Origin: Hordeum vulgare subsp. vulgare
Taxonomy: Eukaryota; Streptophyta; Magnoliopsida; Poales; Poaceae
DNA length: 64,000 nucleotides
NCBI RefSeq assembly: GCF_904849725.1
Contig: NC_058522.1
Coordinates: 458,926,844-458,990,843 of the forward strand
Direction: 5' to 3'
The notes under the pieces were generated by a model. It saw only the letters and a list, made by a program, of their open reading frames with translations. It had not been told where the DNA came from and searched no databases. Below are positions 12,220 to 23,267 of the stretch, piece after piece. The position numbers were made by a program, and so were the translations under genes. Position 1 is the first letter of the stretch. Each line of letters opens with the position of its first letter.

Positions 12220-15200
12220 TCACTTCTTGGCGGTAGATGAAGAACCGTGATGCTTCTTGGGAGTAGTCTTCTTCCTTGGACCGGTAGCGGTGTCAAGTTG
12301 TTCTTCATCAGTTTCAGCAGTGCGGAATGAAGAAAAGGAGCTGTCTTCAAGGTCTGGAACTGGAATGGGCCTGAACTTCTTCTTGGGAGGCCACGACCAG
12401 TCAAAGTCTTGCTCAAAGTCCATTTCTTCAAGCTCTGTCTGAGTCTTCAGATGTGCAAGTGTAGCCCAGGTGCGATCAAAAACCTCATGCAGATAGTGAT
12501 GGTTAAGCTTCACAGAGTTCTGTGTCTCAGTGAGGGTTTTCACAATGGCGCCAAACTGGCGTTTGACCCACTTGTGATTGCGATCCACCTTCTGGTGAAG
12601 ACTGAGGAGGAGCTCTCTTGTATTCATCACGCGAGGAGGAACTGGGCTTGCCGGACGAGTCTCAGTATCATCCCATGAATAATAAGCTTCTGGCTCTCTG
12701 AACTGGCCATCAAGGGGCCTACTGCCTTCTTCAATCACTGATTTCCCTTTTCCTTCAATGGGCTCGAAAGTCTTCTTGTTGACCCGGATAGGAGGCATAT
12801 AGCCAACATGGTTTTGGAAATCAACGTGGAAGTTGATGCCTGTCCTTGTCCTGATGAATTTCATGATCCATGGGGCATATATCTTGTGATCAAATGGACA
12901 CATAGCATTGTCGGCCAAAGTCCTCAAGAAGAAATCATGGATGTTGATAGGAATACCATGGATGATGTTGAAGAGGATATTCTTCATGAGGTCTACGACA
13001 TCTTCTTCATCATCATGGCCTTTCATCAGCGCGAGCACACTGCAGAGGATTCTGTAGACAGACCTTGGTGTATATTTGAGCTCGTGGATGAGGAAGGTTT
13101 TTCTCGGTGATTTTCCTTTAGCAAGAGGCTTCATGAGGACTTCCATCATCCCGTTGGGCAGCTCACGCTCACCATAAAGCTTCACAGCCTCCTCTAAGGG
13201 AATTGGTACAGGCAGTTCACGGAGGAGCTCAGTAGCAGTAGCCTTGTAGTGAGTGTTTTGTGTCATCGAGTCAAACCCCCAGGTGTTAATGTCTTCAGGG
13301 TTGCCAGATATGTGAAGAGTGGCATAAAACTGAAGAATGAGCTCACTGTTCCAGTCAGAGATGTCGGAGCACATTGGCAGCAGACCAGCGTCATGGAGTA
13401 CATTGAGGACTGGCTCTAGGCACAGTATTGCTTCAAGTTCAACATGAGGAATATGCTTGTGCGGGAATATCTTGTTTCTTCCACACAGCATAGAAGCATA
13501 GTAATTCAGCTGTGTCCTAGTCCAAAACTTCAGATGCCTCATTTGAGGCTTGCCATAGGGATTCTCTCCAATGAAGTACATGCGCTCTTCAAAGAAATTC
13601 TCCTTTTGAAACTGTGGTCGCTTGGAGAATGGCTGACGCTGAACTGGCTGAAGATTTTGCTGAGGAACAGGAGGGGAGACAACAATTGCAGTCTCGGGGT
13701 TGAGCACGACGAAGGCATTGTCTTGATCAGGTGCATTTTCCTCAACATTGTCCTCAGGGTGAGGAATTTCATCAGCTGGGGCTTCAGGCTGAGGAGCTTG
13801 CTCTGGGTGGGCATCAGGCTGAGGAATAGGTTCATCTTGCTCAGGTGGAGGAGTTGGGTCAGCCTATTCCTCATCTTGAGGATTTTGCTTAGGTGGAGGA
13901 GTTTGGTCAGCCTGTTCCTCATCTTGAGGATTTTGCTCAGAACTTTGAATTTTATCAGGTTGAGGAATTTCACTTTGTTCTTCCTCAGCTGGCTTGGTGA
14001 CAGAGGCAGTTTCATTAGTTGGTGCAGCTGATCGTTGAGGAGTATCTTTTTGAGGAATGAAGGGCTGAGGACTGTCGTCAATACGAATTTCTTCGTCAGT
14101 GTGTTTCTCAGAGGCGGCATCCTTCATTTCCTCATATGTCCCTTTCGCTTGGTCATCAAGGATGACCATTTCATAAGACGGAGCGACATTTAGGGGCACA
14201 AGGTCCAGTGGAGCAGTATCTTCAAGCGCTTTGAGGCGCTTGGCATGTGTTTCTTATTCTGCTGAGGAGGCCTTTCTCTTTTTGGCTTCCTTCTCGGTAG
14301 CCCTGGTTTTCTTCACGTCTGATGCAGACGGAGTCATCTTCTTCACCTTTGAAGCTTTTGGTGAAGGGGTTCTCTCGACAGATTCTTCAACTGGCTTTGA
14401 GGAACCGGCTGGAGCAGAGCCATCAGCTTGCTTTGATGAAGCAGCTGGGTCAGGGGCAGTCTCACCAGCCGCAGCAGGTTCAACAACTGGATTTTCCATG
14501 GTGATTTCTTCAATAGCCGATACATCCACACGGCCTTCTTGGTGTACTTCCTTAGCTTGAGGAGTTTCCTCAGCATGAGGAGATTCATCAACTGGCTCTT
14601 CAATCAAGGGTTGGGGAGTTGGTGCTGGAGGTGCAGCTTTCTGGTTGTAGTCATCAACAGCTTTAGTGGCCAGCTTGATGAAATTGCTCTTGAGACTCTG
14701 ATGATCTGACAGCTTGGAGTACTTATCAGCTAAATTCTTCAACTCGGCCTGTGTTGACACGAGTGCATCTGGCGGCAAGCTGAAGAGATTCTTCTTGAGG
14801 AATTTCTCCTTTTTAAGCTTTGCAACCTTGGCCTGCTTGGCTTGCTGTTCTTTCCACTTGGCTTCATTGATGAAAGTGGCCACCATGTGGCTGATGCCAG
14901 GGGGAAGTTTCAAATCATCAAGCGGAGTGTTTGGGTCCTCATACCAGATGTTTATGTACTCTAGGAGGACCTTGGGGTCCATGGCCAGAGGAATGGCGCT
15001 GCCTGATGCTTGAGCTACCCTTTCCTGCTTGTTTCTGATTATCGCTTGTAGGGTTTGATCATCATATTCATCACTACCCTCTGATGCAGACGGGACGGTG
15101 ATGATTTTGCTGGGGCTGGGCAGAGTTGCTCTTTCAGCAGACACCTGAGTCTTCATCGGAGGTGGTGAATACTTTGTCTCCGAGCTGGTTGCAGCCAGGA

Positions 15201-15934
15201 GTGAGGAGCTGGAGGTGGCGGTCATTGGCTTCATGACTGGCTTCTGTACTGGTGTCTCTTGAGGCTTTGGTGGTGGTGCTGAGGATTTTGGAGCTGAGGG
15301 TTTTGGCGCCGAGGGTTTTGTAACTGATGCCTGAGCAGACTTCTCTTGAGGCTTTGGAGCCCTTGGCTTTGACGGCACAGACTATGGGTGAGTAATTGCT
15401 GAACGAGAGGTCTCAGCGGCACAGGAAGTAGCTGCAGCTGAGGCAGCAGCTGAGGATTCATTGAATTTCCTCACTGCAGCATCTGCCTGCTTCTTCAGCT
15501 TAGCCAGACGCTTTTCCTTCTCATCTGGATAGTCATCAAGGGTCTTGAGGCTTGAGGGATGTGCTACTTGATGAGCCTCAAGTGGGGCCCGTTTGCCAGG
15601 AGGCTTCGGAGCGAATTTCTTCGCATACTTGGCAGCTACAAACCTGTATTCCTTCCATTCCTTAGCCCATCGGCGTTCTATTTTCTACAGCCGAATCTTT
15701 CTCTTGGCCATTGTTTCATTTTCATCAGGTGTACAATAGTCCAAGTAAATATCCTCACGGATATCCAAAGCTGTGTTCTATTTTGTGCTTTCTGTCATCC
15801 TCCATTTTCTTCAGCTGAGGATTTTGCTCATGAGATTGAACTCTTGAGGATTCTGATGAGACTTGAAGATTTTCTTCAAGAAACGCTGCAAATGAGGTAA
15901 TGTGATGCGAACCGAGAGATTCATCAGCTGACAT
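12220..15934 (-). pseudogene. Sirevirus extra ORF downstream of pol (env-like position), broken
   Basis: One reading frame (top coordinate divisible by three) runs from about 15780 to the stop at 12220. It is interrupted only at 15685-15687 (TAG), 15382-15384 (TAG), 14254-14256 (TAA) and 13864-13866 (TAG). Upstream the frame shifts by one near 15780, where an ATG at 15934 opens MSADESLGSHHITS. In total there are about 1,235 codons. The order is an acidic N-terminus, a basic K/A-rich stretch, a proline-rich region (15100-15370), a possible coiled coil (14700-14900), an acidic P/E/Q segment with two 16-residue repeats (13843-13938), and a globular part (12300-13700) with SELILQFYATLHISG. A lysine-rich end closes it. 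The position fits the Sirevirus 'envelope-like' gene, but I see no clear signal peptide or membrane anchor. The globular part vaguely resembles plant transposon-associated domains. Function unknown. Confidence 0.75.
13843..13938 (-). repeat. 48 bp tandem repeat (two units) inside the extra ORF
   Basis: Units 13843-13890 and 13891-13938 differ at a few bases and encode a 16-residue Q/D/E/P-rich repeat. One unit has CAG where the other has the stop TAG (13864-13866), which shows directly that this stop arose by a C-to-T change. Confidence 0.85.
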
Positions 15935-17284
15935 GTGTACCTGTGAACAGAGTATAGTTGCGAGGAATTTGGAGAGGTCATATGCGTTCCAAGATTTGAA
16001 GAAAATGAAAAAGTTTGACAGTTGAGGAATTTAACCAGTGGTTGAGGAATTTGCCTAAGCATACTGTTCTTGGGTTCCAGAGTTGTACAGATCCGAAAAT
16101 TCGCACAATTGAGGAATCTCGTGAAAATCTTAGATGCTTAGTGAAGTTCATCAATGGTGTGGTGATAGGTAGTGTTTGAGGAATCAAGTGCATATAGATT
16201 CTTGAGAAAAAATAGATTTCACATAGGAGATGTAAAATAGTAGATCTAACTTGCTGTAAAAATGGTATTTTATTTAACCTTGAAGGTGCGCACGAAGAAC
16301 ACAGAAAAGGTGTGTAGAGAAGCTCTTCGGTTGCATGTCCAATGCGCCCTAACCCCGCGATAGAGGACGTCTACCGCGGCGGCGGACGAAGATGGTCCGA
16401 CTCCGGCGTGGTTCCGGCGACGGAGAAGTCGAGGCAGTGAATCTCTTCCTCACCGGCGACGAGACTTCCAGCGGTGGCGCTAGGGTTCGGTGCTTTTTGC
16501 TGTAGCAGGAGAGCAATGGGGCGAAGAAGAGTTTGCCAAGGGGGATAAGGACATATTTATAGCCAGACAGTTACTGTTGGCGCGAAGATTTCGGACCAAA
16601 CAACCCGTGCCTCTACGTCTCCGCAGGACACGTGTAGTTCCCGAGCAAGGTGGTGGAGATAGTGGAGATCGTGGTTATCCGAACGTGGGAAGTGGGGTTC
16701 AGTTACGCTGCATTAAAGAAACAATTTTTGAAGATTTGAGGATTTTCGTTACAAAATCATCAGCTGACAAGGACGCGGTGAGGATTTTGAACAAAGTTTC
16801 AAGTAGAACGCATATGAAGAATTGAATAGACTGGATGAGAATAGCATAGAGGGAAAGTAGGGTCCGATCACATTCACTTAGAAGAAATATCAACTTGAAG
16901 AGATAGTTATAAGTGAATGTTGTTGAGGACTTGAAATCACAGTCTATCTAGTCAAACGAAAGTCATCAAGTGTTTTTGAAGATTTTGTGATAAATCGTCA
17001 CAATGAAGAACAAGTGTTTTGAAGAAAAACACATTTTGAGGAAATGGAACATTTGAAGAAAATCAACTTGAGGAATTTCACATTGGGCGGTGGCGTGACC
17101 CACCATATAAGAATGTTGATTACACACGCCGCGTACAATTGTCGTAGGGCCCTGAGAATCAATTTCTTTGTTGATTTCTTCACATTCAGAGTGATATTCT
17201 TCATCAGTTGAAGAAAATCGATTCATCATGTGTTGCACATCTAAGTCATCATTTTTGCATAAGTGTTAGGATGTGTGCATGTTT
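15935..17284 (-). other. Region between pol and the extra ORF: promoter-like block, leader and possible intron
   Basis: No coding frame belongs here. Reading on minus from 17284 there are AT-rich sequence with GAGGAATTT motifs, a GC-richer stretch with a G-box and TATA box (16640-16550), and a GC-rich leader to about 16280 containing AACCCTAGCGCC. An AT-rich segment then ends in TGTTCACAG at 15941. The layout is that of a plant promoter, 5' UTR and leader intron. A possible intron is 16278-15941 (AAG/GTTAAA to CACAG/GT, 338 bp); the donor is a guess and the acceptor is more convincing. Transcription is not shown. Confidence 0.5.
16550..16640 (-). promoter_or_regulatory. Candidate internal promoter (G-box and TATA box)
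   Basis: On minus, TATAAATA occupies 16561-16554 and a CACGTG G-box lies about 70 bp upstream at 16634-16629. A start site would be expected near 16525, inside a C-rich leader. It points toward the extra ORF and lies inside the element, separate from the LTR promoter. Confidence 0.5.
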
Positions 17285-17734
17285 TTACAAAACATTTGAA
17301 GATTCTAAGATATTTAGCTCACACCGCAACTTGCGAAACCTTTTCTCATCCAAGGGCTTAGTGAAGATATCTGCCAGTTGATCATCAGTCTTCACATGGT
17401 CGATGAGGATATTGCCCTTGAGGACATGGTCCCAAAGAAAATGATGACGAATCTGGATGTGCTTGGTCTTCGAGTGTTGTACTGGGTTGTATGCAATCTT
17501 GATTGCACTCTCATTGTCGCAGTAGAGAGGCACATTCTTCATGTTGATGCCGTAGTCCTTGAGGGTTTGCTTCATCCATAGTAATTGAGCACAGCATGAA
17601 CCAGCAGCAATGTACTCAGCTTCGGCAGTGGAGAGTGATACGCAGTTCTGCTTCTTTGAGGACCAGCAAACTAGTGATCTTCCGAGGAAATGGCATGTGC
17701 GAGAAGTTGACTTGCGATCCACACGGTCACCAGA
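17285..17734 (-). pseudogene. Element C RNase H
   Basis: A 145-residue open stretch reads as Copia RNase H, with KSTSRTCHFLG, LSTAEAEYIAAGSC (catalytic E region), a YCDNESAIKI block (catalytic D) and the C-terminal HIQIRHHFLWDHV and DQLADIFTKPL motifs. It would remove the RNA strand during reverse transcription. The stop at 17735-17737 (TAG) separates it from RT in the same frame. The polyprotein ends at 17285. Confidence 0.9.
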
Positions 17735-19000
17735 CTAGTCAGAATCAGAATACCCTACCAGATGAAGATTTGAGCCCTTGGGATACCATAATCCAAGTGT
17801 TGATGTGTGAGCTAAGTATCGAAGAATATGCTTCACACCCTTATGGTGTGATTCCTTCGGTTTTGCTTGAAAACGTGCACACATGCAAACACTAAGCATT
17901 ATATCTGGCCTAGATGCACATAGATACAATAAAGAGCCAATCATAGAGCGATATACCTGCTAATCGACATCTTTACCATTTTCATCAGTGTCGAGGTGGC
18001 CGTTGGTAGGCATTGGGGTCTTGGCACCTTTGCATTCATGCATGTCGAATTTCCTCAGAACATCCTTGAGGTATTTCTCCTGTGATATGAGGATTCCATT
18101 GCGTTGTTGACGAATCTGAAGACCTAAGAAGAATTTCGGCTCCCCCATCATAGACATTTGATATTCTTCACTCATCATGTAAGCAAATTCATCACTGTAT
18201 CGTTTGTCAGTACAGCCGAATATGATATCATCGACATATATTTCACACACGAATAGCTCATTATCATAGGATTTAGTGAAAAGAGTTGGATCGAGTGAAC
18301 CAGGTTTGAAGCCTTTCTTCATGAGGAATTCCTTCAATGTATCATACCATGCCCGAGGGGCTTGCTTGAGACCATAGAGAGCCTTTTTGAGTCTGAAGAC
18401 TTTGTCAGGATTCTTTGGATCCTCAAAACCTGTGGGCTGAGCAACATATACTTCTTCCTCAAGCTTACCATTGAGGAATGCACTTTTCACATCCATTTGA
18501 TATAAGATGATGTTATGATGATTAGCATAAGCAAGTAGTATTCGAATAGCTTCAAGTCTAGCAACAAGTGCAAAAGTTTCCTTCAACCTGGGTGTAGCCT
18601 TGGGCTACAAGTCGTGCCTTGTTCCTCACCACTTGACCGTCCTCATCTTGCTTGTTTCGGAAAATCCACTTGGTGCCGATGATGTTGTGCTTGCGAGGAT
18701 CTGGTCGTTTGACGAGCTCCCATACGTCATTCAGCTTGAATTGAAGAAGTTCGTCTTGCATAGCTTGGATCCACTCCGGTTCCAGAAAAGCCTCAGCAAC
18801 TTTTGAGGGTTGTGTGATGGATAAAAAGGAAAAATGCCCACAAAAGTTAACTAAGTGTGAAGCTTTTGAGCGAGTGAGAGGACCTGGCGCGTTGATGTCG
18901 TTGAGGATTTTGTCAAGTTCTACTTCATTTGCAATCCTCGGGTGAGCTGGTTGAGGATTTTGTCTGGGCTGAGGAAGTGGTTCTGGTGCAATTTCCTCAG
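17735..19000 (-). pseudogene. Element C reverse transcriptase
   Basis: RT is spread over three open pieces. It contains the RT N-terminal motif WIRAMQDEL-like (WIQAMQDELLQFKLNDVWELV), [48 protein letters not shown] and the catalytic YVDDIIFG (about 18220-18245). Breaks are a small deletion near 18585-18595 that shifts the frame after GYTQVEG, a TAG at 17960-17962 before VYRSMIGSLLYL, and the TAG at 17735-17737. The motifs themselves are intact, so the copy is damaged but not very old. Confidence 0.9.
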
Positions 19001-20060
19001 GAGCATCTTCTTGATTTTCATCAGTGATGGGGATCGTTTCTTCACCAATTTCCTCAGTGGTGACAATGTCTTCAGTAGGTTTGAGCTTTATTGCTTCCTC
19101 AGGAGACAGCTTATCTAGATCAGAAGGCAATTGCTCTCTTTGTGAGCCATTAGTTTCATCGAACCGCACATCTACAGTCTCAACAACTTTGTTGTGATAG
19201 TTGTTGAAAACTCTGTAGGTGTGCGAGTCCTTTCCATAACCGAGCATAAAACCTTCATGTGCCTTAGGTGCAAATTTTGAGCTATGGTGAGGATCTCTAA
19301 TCCAACATTTTGCACCGAAGACTTTGAAATAACTTACATTGGGTTTCTTGTTAGTGAGGAGTTCATATGAGGTTTTCTTGAGAAATTTGTGAAGATATAC
19401 CCTGTTGATGATATGGCATGCAGTGTTGATTGCTTCAGGCCAAAAGCGACGAGGAGTCTGATATTCTTCAAGCATAGTTCTAGCCATTTCAACCAGAGTC
19501 ATGTTCTTCCTTTCGACGACACCATTCTGCTGAGGAGTATAAGGAGCAGATAATTCATGAGTAATACCAAGTTCATCAAGATAATCATCAAGACCAGTGT
19601 TTTTGAACTATGTTCCATTATCACTCCTGATATGTTTGATCTTGATGCCAAAGTTCGTTGAGGCCCTTGAAGAAAATCGTTTGAAGATTTCCTGCACTTC
19701 AGTTTTATACACTATGATATGCACCCATGTATATCTAGAATAATCGTCAACTATGACGAAGCCATATAAAGATGTTGCATTGGTTAGTGTGGCATAGTGA
19801 GTAGGTCCAAATAGATCCATAAAAAGGAATTCGAATGGATGTGTAGTGGTCATGATAGTCTTCGAGAGATGCTTCGATCTGGTCATTTTCCCAGATTCAC
19901 AAGCACCACAGAGATGATCCTTGAGGAATTTGACTGATTCGATGCCGATGACATGCTTCTTCTTTGCGAGCGTGTGCAAATTCCTCATGCCTGCATGACC
20001 TAGTCTTCGGTGCCACAGCATCCTTCTCAGGTTTTTGCTAGTAAGCAAGTGGCTGGTTGA
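19001..20060 (-). pseudogene. Element C integrase
   Basis: GAG-pre-integrase has the zinc-binding pattern (LWHRRLGHAG...LCGACESGK, about 19890-20030). The core shows FLFMDLFGP and DDYSRYTWV with the catalytic D residues, then IRSDNGT. The next codon is TAG (19608-19610), but the same frame resumes and continues with ARTMLEEYQTPRRFWPEAI and FKVFGAKCWIRDPHHSSKF. An acidic, proline-rich linker follows toward RT. Integrase would insert the cDNA. Confidence 0.9.
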
Positions 20061-20656
20061 GGACCCATAGAGAAATCAACAATGTACAAATCCCCTCTTC
20101 TTACACCTTCGAAGACTTTGGATCTGTCAGATTCCATGATGACTACACATCTATATCTACCAAAGATAACGATCATATCAAGATCACAAAGCATCGAGAC
20201 TGACATGGGGTTAAAACCAAGGGATTCAACAAGCATCACTTTGCCCATATGCCTATCCTTGGAAATAGCCACTTTGCCAAGTCCCAATACCTTGCTTTTA
20301 CCTTTGTGAGCATATGTGATTTGCTTCACAGGTGATGGAGTTAGTGGCATATTCATCAGCAAGCTTTTATCACCAGTCATGTGATGTGTGCAACCACTAT
20401 CAAGAACCCACTCAGTATTCTTGGGTTTGTCATCCTGCAGATGAATTAGTACAACTTACCATCTCATATGCTTCAGATTTGAAGAATATGATATCAATTT
20501 CATCACATAAGAATTTCGTCACAACAGAATTATAAGGACGTGTGAAATATTTCTATTTCATCAACATTAGCTTGCGTCCTATCAAGCATTTCCTCAGGTC
20601 TCTAGCAAATTCTTCAGATGATGATTTTCATCTAGAGACCTGACCTGCAGAAGTGA
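20061..20656 (-). pseudogene. Element C protease region
   Basis: Near 20360-20415 the minus strand encodes WVLDSGCTHHMTGDKS, the DSG active site of Copia aspartic protease. It is followed by NPMSVSMLCDLDMIVIF and the conserved hydrophobic C-terminal part of the domain (20049-20380). Upstream (20420-20656) the frame is broken and short. The protease would cut Gag-Pol. Confidence 0.85.
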
Positions 20657-21811
20657 TTAGTTCGATTTCTTCACCACCCACATCTGAAGGGGCGGCAAAG
20701 CATTCATCATCCTGCGAGCACCATATGAGAAAGGTGGCATTGAAGCTAATGCACTTCTCTTAAGAGTAGGGGGGTTAAAGTACTCATATGAATATGCAGA
20801 GAACTGGTTTGAGGATTTATGAACGTAATGATTTGAAGAGTAACGCTCATATTCATATTCCTTGTAGTTTCCCTGCATGTTAGACGCATTAGCACGGGTA
20901 CGAGCATAATTTTGACCAGTTGAGGATTTTGATCCTCTTGAAGACTTTGGTCCTCCTGAGGAATTTGATGTGGGGTTCAGATTCTTCAGTGGTGGTGTCA
21001 TGAGGACATTCACCTGAAGATTTTCAAGACACCTTTTGGGAACCCAGATTTTCCTCAAGGGAGGGTCATTCCTGCAGTTAGTTCCAACATATCGAGCAAA
21101 TACTTCACCAGATTGATTTTTGAACAGTTTATAGTTGGAGTCGAATGACTCATCTGAGGAATAGGATAATTCACATGAAAAGCCAGTTAGATTAGATGGA
21201 TCAAAAGGAGGCCCAGTAGCAGCAACCCATGAGGTTTTGGGATACTGCTCAGGTTTCCAATAAGATCCATTAGCATCTAATTTCCTCTCAAAGGCAATTC
21301 CTTCTTTCCTCGGGTTCCTCTTCAAGATCTGCTTTTTGAGCACATCACGAGGGTTTGATGTCCTTTGAGGCTTTTGTATATGCCTGTCACACACAATTCC
21401 TTCAACCCTGCATTTTCGTCAGTAACATTTGTGTTTTCCTCAAGTGAGGAAATAGACACTACATGTGCAGTTGAAGAATTTGTAGCAATAGAAGCATTTG
21501 ATGATTCTGGTGAAGAATTAGCAGTTTCGCGTTCAATGCATTTAAGACATGGAGGAATGAATTCAACTTGACCAGCGCTGATCTGTTGAGCTAGTAATGA
21601 ATCATTTTCTATACGAAGATCATCATGAGACATCCTCAGCTTCTCTAGATCAAGCTTCCTTTGAAGAAATTCATAGGAAGCTTCTCATGATCAGCGAGGA
21701 GTGTATCATAACGATCCTGAAGATTATCAAATCTAGACTGAAGACTTTTCACATCTTTAGTGAGGATTTGGGTAAGGTTCATTTCATCATTCAACAGATC
21801 ATCACTTTTAT
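20657..21811 (-). pseudogene. Element C Gag C-terminal and linker region
   Basis: Two overlapping open stretches (21633-21322 and 21394-20657) sit between Gag and protease. They are rich in S, N, G and Y, with CLKCIERETANSS and RGSKSSTGQNYARTRAN. Between 21640 and 21811 other frames show heptad-like sequence. This matches the long Gag C-terminal extension of Sireviruses. One frameshift near 21330-21390 and stops near 21640-21690 break continuity. Confidence 0.7.
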
Positions 21812-23200
21812 CTAGCAGTTTCTGAAGCTTTTCCAGGACAGTTTGTTGTTTAGTGGCAATGATAGCAAGTTTACTTTAACTGGGTTTTTTATAATCATCA
21901 AGTTCACAGTCACTTGAATCAGAGGAGGAGGCATTATTTGGTACCTTTGACCTTTTGCCATGAAGCAATAGGTTGGAGCGAAGTCATCAGCATAGTCATC
22001 AGTGTGGATGGTGCAATCATTTTCTTCAAGATTGAAGATTGACTTGGTGACAAAAGTGGTTGCCAGTGCAAGACTAGCCTGTCCGGATTCTGAGTCTTCA
22101 TCAGAACCCTCTTCTTCATCACATTCCTCTGATTCTGTCTCAGAGTCCATTTCCTTGCCAATAAGTGCCTGAGCCTTTCTGAAACTAGTCTTCTTGTGCG
22201 ATGAGGGCTTTGAAGATGAGGATTTTGAAGATTTCTTCTTCTTCTTCGAGTCATCAGAACAGTCATCTTTGTATTTCTTCTTCTTTGATTCCTTTCCCCA
22301 ACGGGGACAATCAGCAATGTAATGACCTGATTTCTTGCACTTGTGGCAGGTTCTTTTCTTGTAGTCCTCAGATGAAGATTCTGATTTCCTCATGTCTCTT
22401 TTTGAAGATTTACCGAACTGGCCACATCGTGTAAACCTGTGGAATTTCCTCACGAGCATTGCAAGCTCCTGTCCAAATTCTTCAGGGTCACCAATGCTGT
22501 CATCCGAATGTTCTTCTTCAGATGAGGAAATTGCTCTAGCCTTTAGTGCACGTGGTCTACAATAGCTTGGTCCATATAGATCTTTCATTTCTTCTAGCTC
22601 GAATTCATGAGTATTTAGCCTTTCGAGTATATCAGCTGGATCAAGCATCTTGTAGTCTGGTCTTTCTTGAATCATCAGAACTAAAGTATCAAATGAAGAA
22701 TCCAAAGATCTCAGCAGTTTCTTCACAACTTCGTGATCAGTAATGTCTCGAGCTCCCTGTGCTTGCAGTTCATTTGATATGTCAGTGAGGCGATCAAAGG
22801 TGTCTTGGCAGCTTTCATTATCATGCCTCTTGAAGCGATTGAAGAGATTGCGAAGAATATCAACACGAGAGTCACGCTGGGTTGATACTCCTTCATTTAC
22901 TTTGCACAGTCTCTCCCAGATCAGTGTTGCACAGCCCAAAGCACTCACTCTTCCAAATTGGCCTGGGCTCAGATGGCCACAGATGATATTCTTCGCTTGA
23001 GAATCGAGTTGCTTGAATTTCTTCACATCAGCTGCAGAGACACTAGCAGAGATGATGGGGACACCATGTTCCACAATATACGAGAGATCATTATCAATAG
23101 CTTGTAGATGTATTTGCATCTTGTTCTTCCAGAAGGGAAAGTTCTTTCCTTCGAAGGTAGGACATGCTGCAGTCACCTTAAACATGCCTGCAGTCGACAT
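21812..23200 (-). pseudogene. Element C Gag
   Basis: A 462-residue frame begins at ATG 23200, 67 bases from the LTR. Residues 1-230 form the Copia Gag (UBN2-like) domain, with PTFEGKNFPFWKNKMQIHL and VVKKLLRSLDSSFDTLV. An acidic segment precedes a zinc knuckle CHKCKKSGHYIADC (near 22310-22350). A lysine/serine-rich region and an acidic region follow. Near 21950 the frame shifts; the expected continuation is in another frame. Gag packages the RNA in virus-like particles. Confidence 0.9.
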
Positions 23201-23267
23201 AACTAAAACTCCAGGTGGTTAAACCAAAATCACACAGAACAAGGGAATACCTTGCTCTGATACCAAT
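23201..23267 (-). other. Element C short leader and primer-binding site
   Basis: TGGTATCAGAGC on minus (23265-23254) is an exact 12-base match to the initiator-methionine tRNA 3' end. It lies two bases from the LTR end at 23268. This sets the 5' side of the element on the right and confirms minus orientation. Confidence 0.93.

Noticed and set aside
13444..14120. Leucine-rich frames of about 195 codons on plus and in the +1 minus frame
   Set aside because: They are shadows of the extra ORF of element C, produced by its repeated CTC/GAG-rich codons.
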